Below are positions 1-9,744 of a stretch of 64,000 nt of DNA, one piece after another. The DNA is taken from contig JARKUF010000027.1 of assembly GCA_029974015.1 (NCBI GenBank), forward strand, positions 62,001 through 126,000. The letters are read 5' to 3'. Numbering within the stretch: the stretch's first letter is position 1; every line of letters starts with the position of its first letter. The DNA comes from Spirochaetota bacterium (GTDB taxonomy: Bacteria; Spirochaetota; UBA4802; JAGODF01). Under the pieces are notes generated by a model. It ran no database searches and was not told the origin of the DNA. It saw only the letters and a list, made by a program, of their open reading frames with translations. Both the position numbers and the translations under genes were made by a program.

Positions 1-2
1 TG

Positions 3-974
3 TATTCCGGGGGCCTCGACAGCATCTTAGCGGGGAAGCTCCTTCTGGAACAGGGGCTGGACATGGTGGGATATCACTTCATCCTGCCCTTCACGCCCCC
101 GGACGCCGACCCGGAAACCATGAAACCGGCGGTCCTCGCGCGGCAGATTGGACTTCCCCTTAAACATATCCGTTGCGGCCGGGACTACATGGAAATGGTA
201 AAGGCCCCGCCCCACGGTCACGGGAAGAACATCAACCCCTGCATTGACTGCAAAATCCACTTTCTGCGCACCGCCGCGGCGGCCATGGACTCCGAAGGCG
301 CCTCCTTCATCGCCACTGGTGAAGTGACGGGCCAGCGCCCCATGTCCCAGACACGGCATATGATGAACCACATTGAGAAAGTAAGCGGCCTCAGGGGAAA
401 ACTTCTGCGGCCCCTCTGCGCAAAGCGCCTTCCCCCCACGGAAGCGGAGCTCACCGGGACCGTGGACAGGGAAAAGCTTCTTTCCATGAGCGGACGGGGC
501 CGGAAGCCCCAATTTGAGCTCGCGGCGCGGTACGGCATCACCGAGTACGCCTCACCGGCGGGGGGATGTCTTTTCACCGATCCAAAGATCGCGGAAAGGG
601 TGAGGGACCTCCTGGACCATCATCGTGATTACACCATGACCGACGTGTACCTCCTCACCAGGGGGCGGCATTTCCGCTTCAATGGTGAAGTAAAATTCAT
701 CATCTCCCGAAACGAGAGGGAAAACGGGGAACTCGTTGCATATCATAAGGGGGCCGACCTTTTCTTAGAGCCCGAGTTCAAAGGGCCCGCCGCATATGTC
801 CTCGGCAGGGATGCCCCGACGGCCGCCTTCACGGTCGCCGCGGCGATTTCCCGCTACGGACGGCCCGGCGACGGAGGCAGGCTGATACGCCTGTATTCCC
901 GCGGCGTCTCCCTCCCTCCAATGGAGGCCCCGCTTCCTGCCGACGACACAGACCTTGAAAAAATGCGAATATGA
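3..974 (+). CDS. PP-loop ATPase of the ThiI/MnmA-like type (putative tRNA sulfurtransferase), 5'-truncated by window edge
   Basis: Frame is open to the window start and encodes YSGGLDSILAGKLL (PP-loop SGGxDS) upstream of the ATG at 63; NPCIDCKIHF and ATGEVTGQRPMSQ motifs. Confidence 0.72.
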   Translation, partial: YSGGLDSILAGKLLLEQGLDMVGYHFILPFTPPDADPETMKPAVLARQIGLPLKHIRCGRDYMEMVKAPPHGHGKNINPCIDCKIHFLRTAAAAMDSEGASFIATGEVTGQRPMSQTRHMMNHIEKVSGLRGKLLRPLCAKRLPPTEAELTGTVDREKLLSMSGRGRKPQFELAARYGITEYASPAGGCLFTDPKIAERVRDLLDHHRDYTMTDVYLLTRGRHFRFNGEVKFIISRNERENGELVAYHKGADLFLEPEFKGPAAYVLGRDAPTAAFTVAAAISRYGRPGDGGRLIRLYSRGVSLPPMEAPLPADDTDLEKMRI

Positions 975-1109
975 GGGACCGCCCCGGGTTTCTCCCATGA
1001 AAATGCGTTCCGGGAGATGAAATTTTGTTGCATTCCCGGATATGACGTGCAGCCTTAGCAGCCTGCGTCCTCATCGTTTCCAAACATATCACGAAAGGGA
1101 AAACAGCGC

Positions 1110-2378
1110 ATGGACACCGCGCCGGGCATTCTTATTGTGGAAGATGAAGTCCTCGTCGCCGAAAACCTCAAGGTGACCATCGAAGACGCCGGGTACCGCG
1201 TCACCGGCACGGCGCGAAACCGCAACGAGGCGATGGACACGCTTCGGGCATCCGATACGGACCTGGTCCTTATGGACATTCTCCTTGAGGACGGCAAATG
1301 CGGAGGCATAGACCTCGAAAAGACGATCCATGAGGAATTCCGGACCCCCGTGATTTTCCTCACCGCCCTCTCGGACAGGGAGACTCTCGACAGGGCGAAA
1401 GAATCGCACTCCTACGGCTATCTCCTAAAGCCCATACATGAAAAAGAGCTTTTAATCGCAATCGAGACGGCCCTTAAGCGCCACAATCTTGAGAAGGCCT
1501 TGCGCCTCAGCGAGGAAAAATTCCGTTCAATCTACGAAGCGTCCCCCATCGGCATAGAACTCTACGGCCCCGACGGGCGCCTCACTCAGGCCAACAACGC
1601 CTGCCTCAGGATGTTCGGCGCGGAAGACCTCGACGATGTCCAAGTATTCAACCTCTTCGACGATCCCAACCTTCCCGTGGAAGTCAGGGAGCTTTTGCTG
1701 AAAGGAGAGACCGTGCGCTACGAGTCGACCTTCGATTTCTCCACCGTCAGGGACCAGAAGCGGAACAGGACCGCAAAACGGGGGACCCTCACTCTGGACG
1801 TCCTCATCACTCCCCTGACAGGGCGGAGCAAACGGAAAGAGGGGTACCTTGTCCACATACAGGACATCACCTCGCGGAAAATCTTCGAGAACACCCTGCG
1901 GGAACTCTCCCTGACGGACCAACTCACCGGGCTTTACAACCGCCGGGGCTTTCTCAAATTAGCATCCCAGCACGCCGCCATAGCATCACGGACCGGCGAA
2001 CCCCTCACGGTGTATTTTCTTGACCTGAACGGCATGAAGCGTATCAACGATCTGTTCGGCCATGGCGAAGGGGACAGGGCCCTCATCCTCACGGCCGGCG
2101 TTCTCCGAAAAACCTTCAGAAATACCGATGTCCTGGCCCGATGGGGCGGGGACGAATTCGCCGTTCTCATGGTGGACGCAAAGAAAGGATGGGAGGAAAG
2201 CGTGGGAAACCGTCTGTCCGAAGCGGTGGAAGAAGTAAACGCCGAGGGGCGGCTTAAACACCCCCTGGGGCTTTCATGGGGCTTTTCGAGCTACGACCCC
2301 GGGGAGGGGGAATCCATAGAGGACGTGGTTTCCCGGGCGGACCAGGCGATGTATCGCCATAAGCGCGGTGATAGCTAA
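1110..2378 (+). CDS. Response regulator receiver - PAS - GGDEF diguanylate cyclase
   Basis: ILIVEDEVLVAENL...LVLMDILLEDG receiver; PAS; LTGLYNRRGF and RNTDVLARWGGDEFAVL GGDEF motif with RxxD I-site. Confidence 0.93.
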   Translation: MDTAPGILIVEDEVLVAENLKVTIEDAGYRVTGTARNRNEAMDTLRASDTDLVLMDILLEDGKCGGIDLEKTIHEEFRTPVIFLTALSDRETLDRAKESHSYGYLLKPIHEKELLIAIETALKRHNLEKALRLSEEKFRSIYEASPIGIELYGPDGRLTQANNACLRMFGAEDLDDVQVFNLFDDPNLPVEVRELLLKGETVRYESTFDFSTVRDQKRNRTAKRGTLTLDVLITPLTGRSKRKEGYLVHIQDITSRKIFENTLRELSLTDQLTGLYNRRGFLKLASQHAAIASRTGEPLTVYFLDLNGMKRINDLFGHGEGDRALILTAGVLRKTFRNTDVLARWGGDEFAVLMVDAKKGWEESVGNRLSEAVEEVNAEGRLKHPLGLSWGFSSYDPGEGESIEDVVSRADQAMYRHKRGDS

Positions 2379-2386
2379 GCGACGCC

Positions 2387-2782
2387 TCACACATCGCGCA
2401 TCAGCTTTACGCGATTAAGCTCCGTGATTTTCCCGATGAGGATCTTGTCCGTTTCGGCGAGGCGCCTGGCTAAAATCTGAACCATCTTCGCGGCGAAGGC
2501 GGGATTGCGCATGAGAAACGCCTTTAGCTCCTCCACCTTGTCAATGTACGCAAGCTGAACATCGCCCACGGCGACGACATTGGCGCTTCTGGGAGTGTTG
2601 GTAAAAAGCGATATTTCGCCGAAAAAATCCCCCTTTTTCAGCTCCGCCACCTCGAACACATTGTCCCCGTCCGTCAGGGTGATGGACACTTTCCCCTCGA
2701 GGATGATGAACATGCGCTGTTCGATGGTGCCCGCCTTGATGATCCTCTCATTGTCGCCGTAGCGCAGAATGCGTTTCGCCAT
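2387..2782 (-). CDS. Cyclic nucleotide-binding domain protein (CNBD only)
   Basis: GTIEQRMFIILEGKVSITL...LKKGDFFGEISLFTNTPRSANVVA is a typical Crp/CNBD core with no HTH. Confidence 0.88.
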   Translation of the reverse strand: MAKRILRYGDNERIIKAGTIEQRMFIILEGKVSITLTDGDNVFEVAELKKGDFFGEISLFTNTPRSANVVAVGDVQLAYIDKVEELKAFLMRNPAFAAKMVQILARRLAETDKILIGKITELNRVKLMRDV

Positions 2783-2954
2783 GGTTGTCCCCTATCTTTG
2801 AATCTGAGAGCGTCGTCAACGCCCGGACCTTTGGACTGCGGAAGCGAAGGGCGCCGGAGAGGTACGCCACTACCCTCTCTTTTATAGAATCGGTATTTTT
2901 TCGCAAAAGATTAGCGACGGCCCTTCACTTCGCAAAACTTGTTTGCAAAACGAG

Positions 2955-4196
2955 TTATACGGGCACCAGGTTGGCGGACCGCTCGATGGACCCCCACTGG
3001 GAAGGGTTAAGCATGGAGTCGAATTTCAGGGCGAGATAAAATTTAAGGGTGTGGCTTTCGTTATTCACCCGGACGATATTTCCACTGATAGCGAGGTTGT
3101 TGAAACCTCTATTCCCCAGACGCTTCAGGATGATGTTCATGGGGCGCGCGACGAGGGCCCCAGTGAGATTGCAGCTGCATTCTATGAATGCCCCGTTGGG
3201 GCTGATGTTGACGATTCTGCCATCCACGCCGATGAGGGAGGAATCGCTCATGAGGTCCACGGCGTTGTCATTGAGGATGGAGTACCGGACAACACTCCGT
3301 TTGTCCCCCGCCACGGCGCCGGCGGCGCGTTCGCTTTCAAGATAATCGTATATCATGTTCTTTCCAAGAAACTTCGACTTGTACAGGGCCCTGTCGGCGC
3401 ATTCAACGAGAGATTCGTAATCCTCGGCATCGTAGGGATATGTGGCGATGCCAGCGGAGAAGCGCACCGCGATCTTCTGCCGGGAATACTCCTTTGCTTT
3501 GAAATATTCCATCAGGCGGTGCTTGATCCGCTCGGCCATGGATCGGGCCCCTATCCTCCCGGTCTGGGGAAGCAGGACGATGAATTCATCGCCGCCGTAT
3601 CTGCCTAAGATGTCCTCGCTGCGCAGGTTCGACTGCACGACCCCTACGAACTTTTCAAGGATTTTATCGCCGAAGAGATGTCCATGCCGGTCATTGATGC
3701 CCTTGAAATCGTCCAGGTCCAGGAGAAGTATTGACAAGTTCTGATTGTACCGCTCCGCCCGCCTGATCTCGTTTCGAGTGACCCCGGCGAAATAGTTCAT
3801 ATTGTAGCATCCGAGCTTCGTGTCCTCCTTGCTCAGGGCGAGTATCTTTTCGAAGAAATCGATTTCCACAAATTTGGGGTTGTTCAGGAGCCTGTTGCAG
3901 TTGAAAAAATAATCGAGGGCGGCCACGCGGAAACCGATGTCGCGCTGTAGTTTTTCCGAGAGGATGAACTTGTGCTCCAAAATATTGAAATAGTGAAAGC
4001 GCGACTCCTCCTCGGAAATGTCAAGGCCGGTGAGAAAATTGATGACAGTCCCGAAGAGCCAGTGGGGACAGCCATCGGAATTGGTGACGTCGGCAATCCG
4101 TTCGAGGGACTCCGAATCGCGAAGTAAAAGCTCCCGGAATTCTTTTTTGTCGTTCAGAACGGATTGTATGGCTGGACCCATAAACCGACCCTCCAT
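2955..4196 (-). CDS. GGDEF diguanylate cyclase with C-terminal PilZ-like domain
   Basis: RSEDILGRYGGDEFIVLLPQ; C-terminal RYSILNDNAVDL...GRIVNISPNGAFIECS resembles PilZ. Confidence 0.88.
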   Translation of the reverse strand: MEGRFMGPAIQSVLNDKKEFRELLLRDSESLERIADVTNSDGCPHWLFGTVINFLTGLDISEEESRFHYFNILEHKFILSEKLQRDIGFRVAALDYFFNCNRLLNNPKFVEIDFFEKILALSKEDTKLGCYNMNYFAGVTRNEIRRAERYNQNLSILLLDLDDFKGINDRHGHLFGDKILEKFVGVVQSNLRSEDILGRYGGDEFIVLLPQTGRIGARSMAERIKHRLMEYFKAKEYSRQKIAVRFSAGIATYPYDAEDYESLVECADRALYKSKFLGKNMIYDYLESERAAGAVAGDKRSVVRYSILNDNAVDLMSDSSLIGVDGRIVNISPNGAFIECSCNLTGALVARPMNIILKRLGNRGFNNLAISGNIVRVNNESHTLKFYLALKFDSMLNPSQWGSIERSANLVPV

Positions 4197-4274
4197 TTCT
4201 TTTTTTATGGGACACCATACCAGGGGGAATATTATGTCAAATTATTTTTTTAAAAAATTATTAAAAATTGATTT

Positions 4275-5657
4275 TTGAGCATGAAATTAACACGGACGGG
4301 CTTTTCGGGGCATTATTTTGCTTCACGGAAATTAATGTTTGCCACAAATGGAAAGCGGCTTCCCCATTGCATCATATGTGGGAAATTATATTATGTATCC
4401 CGCACGCCGAAGGCTGGTGAAAAACCAATTTGTTATTTTTGCCAGTTGACACCCTATGGGAGTCCTGGCCTGAGGCATGAAAATTTGAAAAATTTTCTCC
4501 GGGTCGCCGACGGACCTATGAAAAAACATAAGCGTGACATCCTCGCCCTTGCGGCGAAATACCGTGACACCGAGAGCACACCCCCCTGTACCCACTTCGG
4601 GGAGTGCGGCGGATGCCTCTTTCAGGACATCCCCTATGAGAACCAACTTAAACTGAAACTCGAATACCTGAACTCTCTTCTGGAGGGCATTGTTGGGACC
4701 GGCGAAATTGCCCCCTCGCCGCCCCTGGGCTACCGAAACCGCATGGACTACGTAACCGCCTTCGGCCGCATGGGGCTTCGCCGCGCCGGGCGATACCGAC
4801 ATGTAGTTGACATCATCTCCTGCCCCATCCTACAGGAAAAATCCAACCGGCTTCTGGGGGAACTCAGGCCCCTTCTCGCTGAAGTTGAGGACTACGATTA
4901 CCTGCGCCACAGCGGATATCTTCGCTATGCCGTCTTCCGCCAGGGATACTTCACCGGTGAGTGCATGGTGAACTTCGTCACCGCGGCCCGGGAAAACCGC
5001 CTCCCGGCTTCACTGGAAGATTTCATAACGCGCCTGGATTCCTCTTCTCTGGTGCTGAGCGACTCCCTCGCGGACCTGAGCCATGGCGAAGTGTACGCCG
5101 TCCTACAGGGAGGCTCTATCAATGAAAATTTCGACGGTTTGACCTTTCGCATAACCCCCAATTCTTTTTTCCAATCGAATTCCCCCGTGGCGCGGGAACT
5201 GTACCGGGACATTAGAAGGCTCATTGACGGAGAGCGGGTCCTGGACCTTTACTCCGGCGTGGGCAGCATCTCCCTCTATATCGCCCGCGGGGCGGAGCAT
5301 GTAACCGGCGTCGAGATTGTCCCGGAGGCCGTGGATGCCGCAAAGGAGAACGCCCGCATCAACGGAATTGCCAACGTCGATTTTGTCTGCGACGACGCCG
5401 GGGAGTATCTCCGGGAATTTTCCGCGGGGGCCTCCACTGTGGTCTTGGACCCGCCCAGAGCGGGGGCGCACCCCAGGCTGATTACGCGGCTAAACGAAGT
5501 TCGCCCCAAAAAGATCATCTACGTTTCCTGCAACCCCGTGGCCCTGAGACAGGACCTGAGCGCCCTGGAAGGATACCGCATCGACCCGGTCCGTGCCTAC
5601 GACATGTTCCCCCAGACGCCCCATGTGGAAACCCTGGCCGTCCTGACCCTGCCATGA
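4275..5657 (+). CDS. TrmA/RumA-family RNA (uracil-5-)methyltransferase; start may be 4518
   Basis: CTHFGECGGCLFQDIPY Fe-S ligands, LDLYSGVGSISLYIA, VVLDPPRAGAHPRL, IIYVSCNPVALRQDL. Alternative ATG at 4518 (MKKHKRDILAL). Confidence 0.88.
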   Translation: MSMKLTRTGFSGHYFASRKLMFATNGKRLPHCIICGKLYYVSRTPKAGEKPICYFCQLTPYGSPGLRHENLKNFLRVADGPMKKHKRDILALAAKYRDTESTPPCTHFGECGGCLFQDIPYENQLKLKLEYLNSLLEGIVGTGEIAPSPPLGYRNRMDYVTAFGRMGLRRAGRYRHVVDIISCPILQEKSNRLLGELRPLLAEVEDYDYLRHSGYLRYAVFRQGYFTGECMVNFVTAARENRLPASLEDFITRLDSSSLVLSDSLADLSHGEVYAVLQGGSINENFDGLTFRITPNSFFQSNSPVARELYRDIRRLIDGERVLDLYSGVGSISLYIARGAEHVTGVEIVPEAVDAAKENARINGIANVDFVCDDAGEYLREFSAGASTVVLDPPRAGAHPRLITRLNEVRPKKIIYVSCNPVALRQDLSALEGYRIDPVRAYDMFPQTPHVETLAVLTLP

Positions 5658-6883
5658 CCGGAGAAACCCCCCATAGCGCCGTCGCCAAAAGGGTCCGCCG
5701 TCATGTGACGGGGCGCGAACATCTCTTCTTCGCCGTGGTCCAGCCCGGTTTCGAAGCAACATGCCTGGAGGAATTCAACTTCCTCTGCATCGGGTCCAAT
5801 CGCCGGGCCCTTCACGGGGGCGTCGAGTTTACAGGGCGTCTGGACCAATGTTACCGGGCCAATATAGAATGCAGGACCGCAACGCGCATCCTCATGAGAG
5901 TGGCGGAGTTCCGGGCCAGGCGCTTTTCGAAGCTCCGGGATCTTGCCGGTCGGCTTCCATGGGAACTCTACCTCTCCCCGGGGACACCTGTGTCGTTCAA
6001 CGTCTCCTCGCGGGGTTCCCGCCTCTACCACACGGGGCGCATAGAAACGGAATTCAGGAGGGCGATATCGGCGCGCCCCGGCATGCCGGGCCCCGGGCCC
6101 GCCTTCGACGAAAGCCCCGATAAGAGGGGGAACCACGGGGTATTTGTCCGCTTCGACGACGACCTTTGCACGGTAAGCATCGACTCCACCGGCGAGGCCC
6201 TGTATAGGCGGGGGAGCAAAATTAGGACCGTCGAGGCGCCCCTGCGGGAAACTACGGCGGCGGGAATCCTCCTTGAAGCGGGAATCAGGGAATGCCGCAC
6301 CTTCGCGGACCCCATGTGCGGCTCAGGGACCTTCTCTTTGGAAGCCGGGCTCATCGCCCTCAACATACCTCCCGGGTTGTTTCGGTCCTTCGCATTCGAA
6401 GCATGGCCCTCATACGGCGCTCAGTCCCGCGCCCATCTGGTGAAGTCGCTCTCCGGGAAGATTAAACCTCCGCAAGAAGCCGGGATGCTCTTCCATTGCT
6501 CCGACAGGGACGAAAACGCCGCGGCGATGGCCCGGGCGAACCTCGAAGAGGCGGGCCTTAACGGCGTTATTGTACCGCGCCGCGCGGATTTTTTCACGGA
6601 GCTCCTTCCCCTCGCGCCGGAAACACCGGCCCTCCTGGCCCTCAATCCTCCCTTTGGAAAACGCCTGAGTACCGGCAGGGAAGCCCTCGCCATGTACCGC
6701 AAGCTTGGCGAGGCCCTCCGGGGCCCCTTTAATTCATGGGGATTCGCCGTCATCGCTCCGGGCGGGGAATACGAAACCGCCCTTGGGCTTCCGTACGAGA
6801 AGAAGATCATGTTCTCCCACGGCGGTATCTCCGCGGCCGTTCTGATACGCCGGGCCGTGAGGCATGGGAAGAATTCTGCTTGA
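5654..6883 (+). CDS. THUMP-domain RNA methyltransferase, RlmL/Trm14-like
   Basis: N-terminal FFAVVQPGFEATCLEEF, FADPMCGSGTFSLEAGLIALN, LLALNPPFGKRL (NPPF). Confidence 0.85.
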   Translation: MTGETPHSAVAKRVRRHVTGREHLFFAVVQPGFEATCLEEFNFLCIGSNRRALHGGVEFTGRLDQCYRANIECRTATRILMRVAEFRARRFSKLRDLAGRLPWELYLSPGTPVSFNVSSRGSRLYHTGRIETEFRRAISARPGMPGPGPAFDESPDKRGNHGVFVRFDDDLCTVSIDSTGEALYRRGSKIRTVEAPLRETTAAGILLEAGIRECRTFADPMCGSGTFSLEAGLIALNIPPGLFRSFAFEAWPSYGAQSRAHLVKSLSGKIKPPQEAGMLFHCSDRDENAAAMARANLEEAGLNGVIVPRRADFFTELLPLAPETPALLALNPPFGKRLSTGREALAMYRKLGEALRGPFNSWGFAVIAPGGEYETALGLPYEKKIMFSHGGISAAVLIRRAVRHGKNSA

Positions 6884-6942
6884 CTCCGCGGCCCTCGGCG
6901 CAATCATATCTCATCATCCTGAAACCGGGGGGCATTGTTCCG

Positions 6943-7263
6943 ATGAAAAAAGCCGTCTCGCTTGCCATTTCTTCACTCTTTCTCGTTCCCGTCATCATTT
7001 TCGCCGCCGGTGTGGTCACGGTAAAGAAAACCGAGAACACCGCACAGAAACGAGTCGTTTTTGACCACAAGATTCATCAGTCCAAGGGCGTAAGCCAGTG
7101 CAAGCTCTGCCATCACAAGGGGCGGATAGGCCAATCCTGCGCCGACAGCGGATGTCACCAGGGGCCAGCAGGGACCAAGTCTATCCATGACCGCTGTATC
7201 GGGTGCCACCGGACCAAGGGGGGCAAGGCCCCCACGCAGTGCGCCCGCTGTCACGTTAAATAG
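6943..7263 (+). CDS. Small exported tetraheme class III-type cytochrome c (c3/c7-like)
   Basis: Signal peptide MKKAVSLAISSLFLVPVIIFAAG; heme motifs CKLCH, CADSGCH (Cx4CH), CIGCH, CARCH. The ORF-track start at 6736 is probably too far upstream. Confidence 0.82.
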   Translation: MKKAVSLAISSLFLVPVIIFAAGVVTVKKTENTAQKRVVFDHKIHQSKGVSQCKLCHHKGRIGQSCADSGCHQGPAGTKSIHDRCIGCHRTKGGKAPTQCARCHVK

Positions 7264-7309
7264 GAAAACCGGGTATGCCGTCGCCCCCCGGGGCGGCGGC
7301 CCTTCTCCC

Positions 7310-8401
7310 ATGCCGGGCATAATCACCCACAGCATTGCGTTCAACGAGTCGCTGGAGCATCTCCATGGGAAAAAATACAGAAGCCATTTTCGACGCTCCC
7401 TGGACGCCCTCTTCCGCTCCGACGAGCACCGACGGGCCGCCCTGTTCGGAGCCCTGGGCCCCAATATATTCGATTACTGGCCTTTCAGGAAAAGCTCCAT
7501 ACCGGGATCGCGCCTTTCCTTCTTTCTCCACGACGGCGGGGCGGTGAAGCTCGCCTCGAGGATGCTGGACCGCGTCATAGCCGCCGCCGATTTCAACAAC
7601 GAGTGGTACTCGGTCCAGAGGGCATACTTCTACGGCTTCGTGTCTCACATAATTTGCGACAGCGTATTCCATCCCTTCGTCCTTTATTTTTCCGGCTTTC
7701 CCTCCACCCGGTCCAAGAAGGAGACCATCCATTTCAGGGAACAGAACCTGATGTTCCAGTACAATATGGACGCCTACTTCGAATACTACTTCAGGGACCG
7801 CCGTTTCCACCTCGCCCTGGAGGAGATGTTTCCCGTCACAGGTACAGGCCTCCAGGAACGCCTCTACCCCTCCCTCAAGGAGTTTATTCTCGGCGCCATC
7901 GAAGAGTCGTACCCCGGCGGCGCGAAGGGCCTGCTCTGGAAGCGCGGAAAGGGGGAGGATACACGGCTCTCCCGAAGCTTCGGATATCTGGACGTCTGTC
8001 CACGCCTGATACGGGCCGCCTACTTCCTGAAGCGTGATCTCAAGGGGCGCTTTGCCCGCCTACTCCGGGAGCTCCGCAGGAAAAACGTCTTTTATTCGGA
8101 TTTCCTCGTACCCTACCCCGAAGCGAGGAAGATCAACAAGCACCTGATGAACCTACACCGCGAGAGGTGGCAGCATCCCGCTGGAATGCCGGGCATGCGG
8201 TACGAGTCCGCCGAAGACCTGCTTCGAAGGACATGCGACATCACCACGGAAGTCTGGGAAAAAACCGAGGGCATACTTTTCGGGCAGAAAAAAAATTACG
8301 GCGCCATAGTGCAAAAGCTCTCGACTAACGCCCTGACGGGACACCCCGGCGCGGCGTACCGGGACCTCAAGGTCAAGGACCCCGTTATAATACGAATCTG
8401 A
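7310..8401 (+). CDS. Zinc-dependent phospholipase C-like family protein
   Basis: MPGIITHSIAFNESLEHLHGK...GALGPNIFDYWPF...YGFVSHIICDSVFHPFV, His/Asp-rich pattern of bacterial Zn-dependent PLC-like proteins. Start placed at MPGIITH. Confidence 0.65.
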   Translation: MPGIITHSIAFNESLEHLHGKKYRSHFRRSLDALFRSDEHRRAALFGALGPNIFDYWPFRKSSIPGSRLSFFLHDGGAVKLASRMLDRVIAAADFNNEWYSVQRAYFYGFVSHIICDSVFHPFVLYFSGFPSTRSKKETIHFREQNLMFQYNMDAYFEYYFRDRRFHLALEEMFPVTGTGLQERLYPSLKEFILGAIEESYPGGAKGLLWKRGKGEDTRLSRSFGYLDVCPRLIRAAYFLKRDLKGRFARLLRELRRKNVFYSDFLVPYPEARKINKHLMNLHRERWQHPAGMPGMRYESAEDLLRRTCDITTEVWEKTEGILFGQKKNYGAIVQKLSTNALTGHPGAAYRDLKVKDPVIIRI

Positions 8402-8424
8402 CCGCGGCGATTCGCCGTCCCGCC

Positions 8425-9510
8425 TCACCGCAGGTTTTTCACCACCGTGTCGAACCTGAGCCTGGAAAGGCGCATGATATCGTCCACTGGAAGGTACTTT
8501 ATCATTGAGGGGTTTTCCACCAGGTTTAGTTTTTTTGTTTCCCTCGCTATGTGCCGTATAACGTTCAACGCCGCATTGCGGTGGGGGTTTGTGACGCTGT
8601 AGTCGAGATAGCTGAAAAGCACGGAGAGCCCCAGGTAGGGATTGGAATAAATGGTGGTAAGCAGCGCCAGCTCCTCCCCCGTCACCTGGTCGAAATAATT
8701 GTAGTGGTTGTTGAGGATCTTGTGGGTGAGCTCATGGAGCTCGAACATCCGCCATATTTCGCTCTTTATCGCGTAGACGTTTCGGAAAGCACGCATGAGG
8801 CAGTACTTGATGTCTTCAGTGACCCGGGAGCCTACGAAAAACATCGATTCGACGCTCTTCCCCTGTATCACGTTTTTCGCAATCACGTAATCGTTCTCCA
8901 CCTCTTCGGGGTTGATATAGATCATGTCGAAGTAGAACGTAGAATTGCTGGTGGAAAACTCGTCGTAATAGATGAAGGGCTGTATGTTGTAAATCTTCTC
9001 CCTGATGTTGAAGAGGGGGTGGGCGATATTCACCAGTTTCTTCTGTCCGTAGATGCAGTAATCGAGGTTGATCCGCGGCGGCGTCGCCCCGGAGTCCCGG
9101 GAAAATCGGAGGATGACGTTATTGCGTTCCAGTTGGTCCTCGATGGCCTTCAGTCTCGAGTCGCTGAATTTTTCCGGATAAAGATAGACGTCGAAGACTT
9201 TCTGGGCGAGGCCCTTCACGTCGCCGTCGATGATGGTGTTTAGATAATTCCGGTATTCCACGACATGGAACCCCTCCTTCTGCATCGTCTGAAGAGGGAT
9301 GCTGTTCTCCTGGATGAGGTTCACAAAATGGGGGTTTTCGTTAAAGAGGAGCACAACAAAGGCGTAGAACTTGCCCTTCGTGTTCCTGATGTTGATTATG
9401 TTGATCCTGTAATCGTGCAAATGATATCCCTCCCCGGCGGGAATGTCCGCCGGGAGGGCCGGGGCCAGGACAAGCATTAGTGCGGCAGTTGTAACGGCTT
9501 TTTTTATCAT
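8425..9510 (-). CDS. Secreted hypothetical protein with HExxH motif (putative metallopeptidase)
   Basis: Signal peptide MIKKAVTTAALMLVLAPALPADIPA; FELHELTHKILNNHYNYF contains HELTH. Confidence 0.6.
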   Translation of the reverse strand: MIKKAVTTAALMLVLAPALPADIPAGEGYHLHDYRINIINIRNTKGKFYAFVVLLFNENPHFVNLIQENSIPLQTMQKEGFHVVEYRNYLNTIIDGDVKGLAQKVFDVYLYPEKFSDSRLKAIEDQLERNNVILRFSRDSGATPPRINLDYCIYGQKKLVNIAHPLFNIREKIYNIQPFIYYDEFSTSNSTFYFDMIYINPEEVENDYVIAKNVIQGKSVESMFFVGSRVTEDIKYCLMRAFRNVYAIKSEIWRMFELHELTHKILNNHYNYFDQVTGEELALLTTIYSNPYLGLSVLFSYLDYSVTNPHRNAALNVIRHIARETKKLNLVENPSMIKYLPVDDIMRLSRLRFDTVVKNLR

Positions 9511-9744
9511 GTTCCCTGCGCCGGATTACCCGGAATTACCTCATCAACCGAGGAATAATATAAAAAAACAAGCAAAATATTCGCGCGGTATCCCTTTTTC
9601 CCTTTCGTTTTTTTAAAATCCTCCGGATTTAATTCTTGCAATTATGTCCCTTTTTTTTACAGGCTTTCCCTGTCCCGCTCATGCGGACCGGGACCTTTCC
9701 GGGAGCCCTGTCGCTCTCCGAATCCCCGGATTCGATTATCTATC

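Noticed and set aside
36-577. Minus-strand ORFs over the first PP-loop gene (27-512, 218-577)
   Set aside because: The PP-loop plus-strand frame is clearly coding from base 3 through 974.
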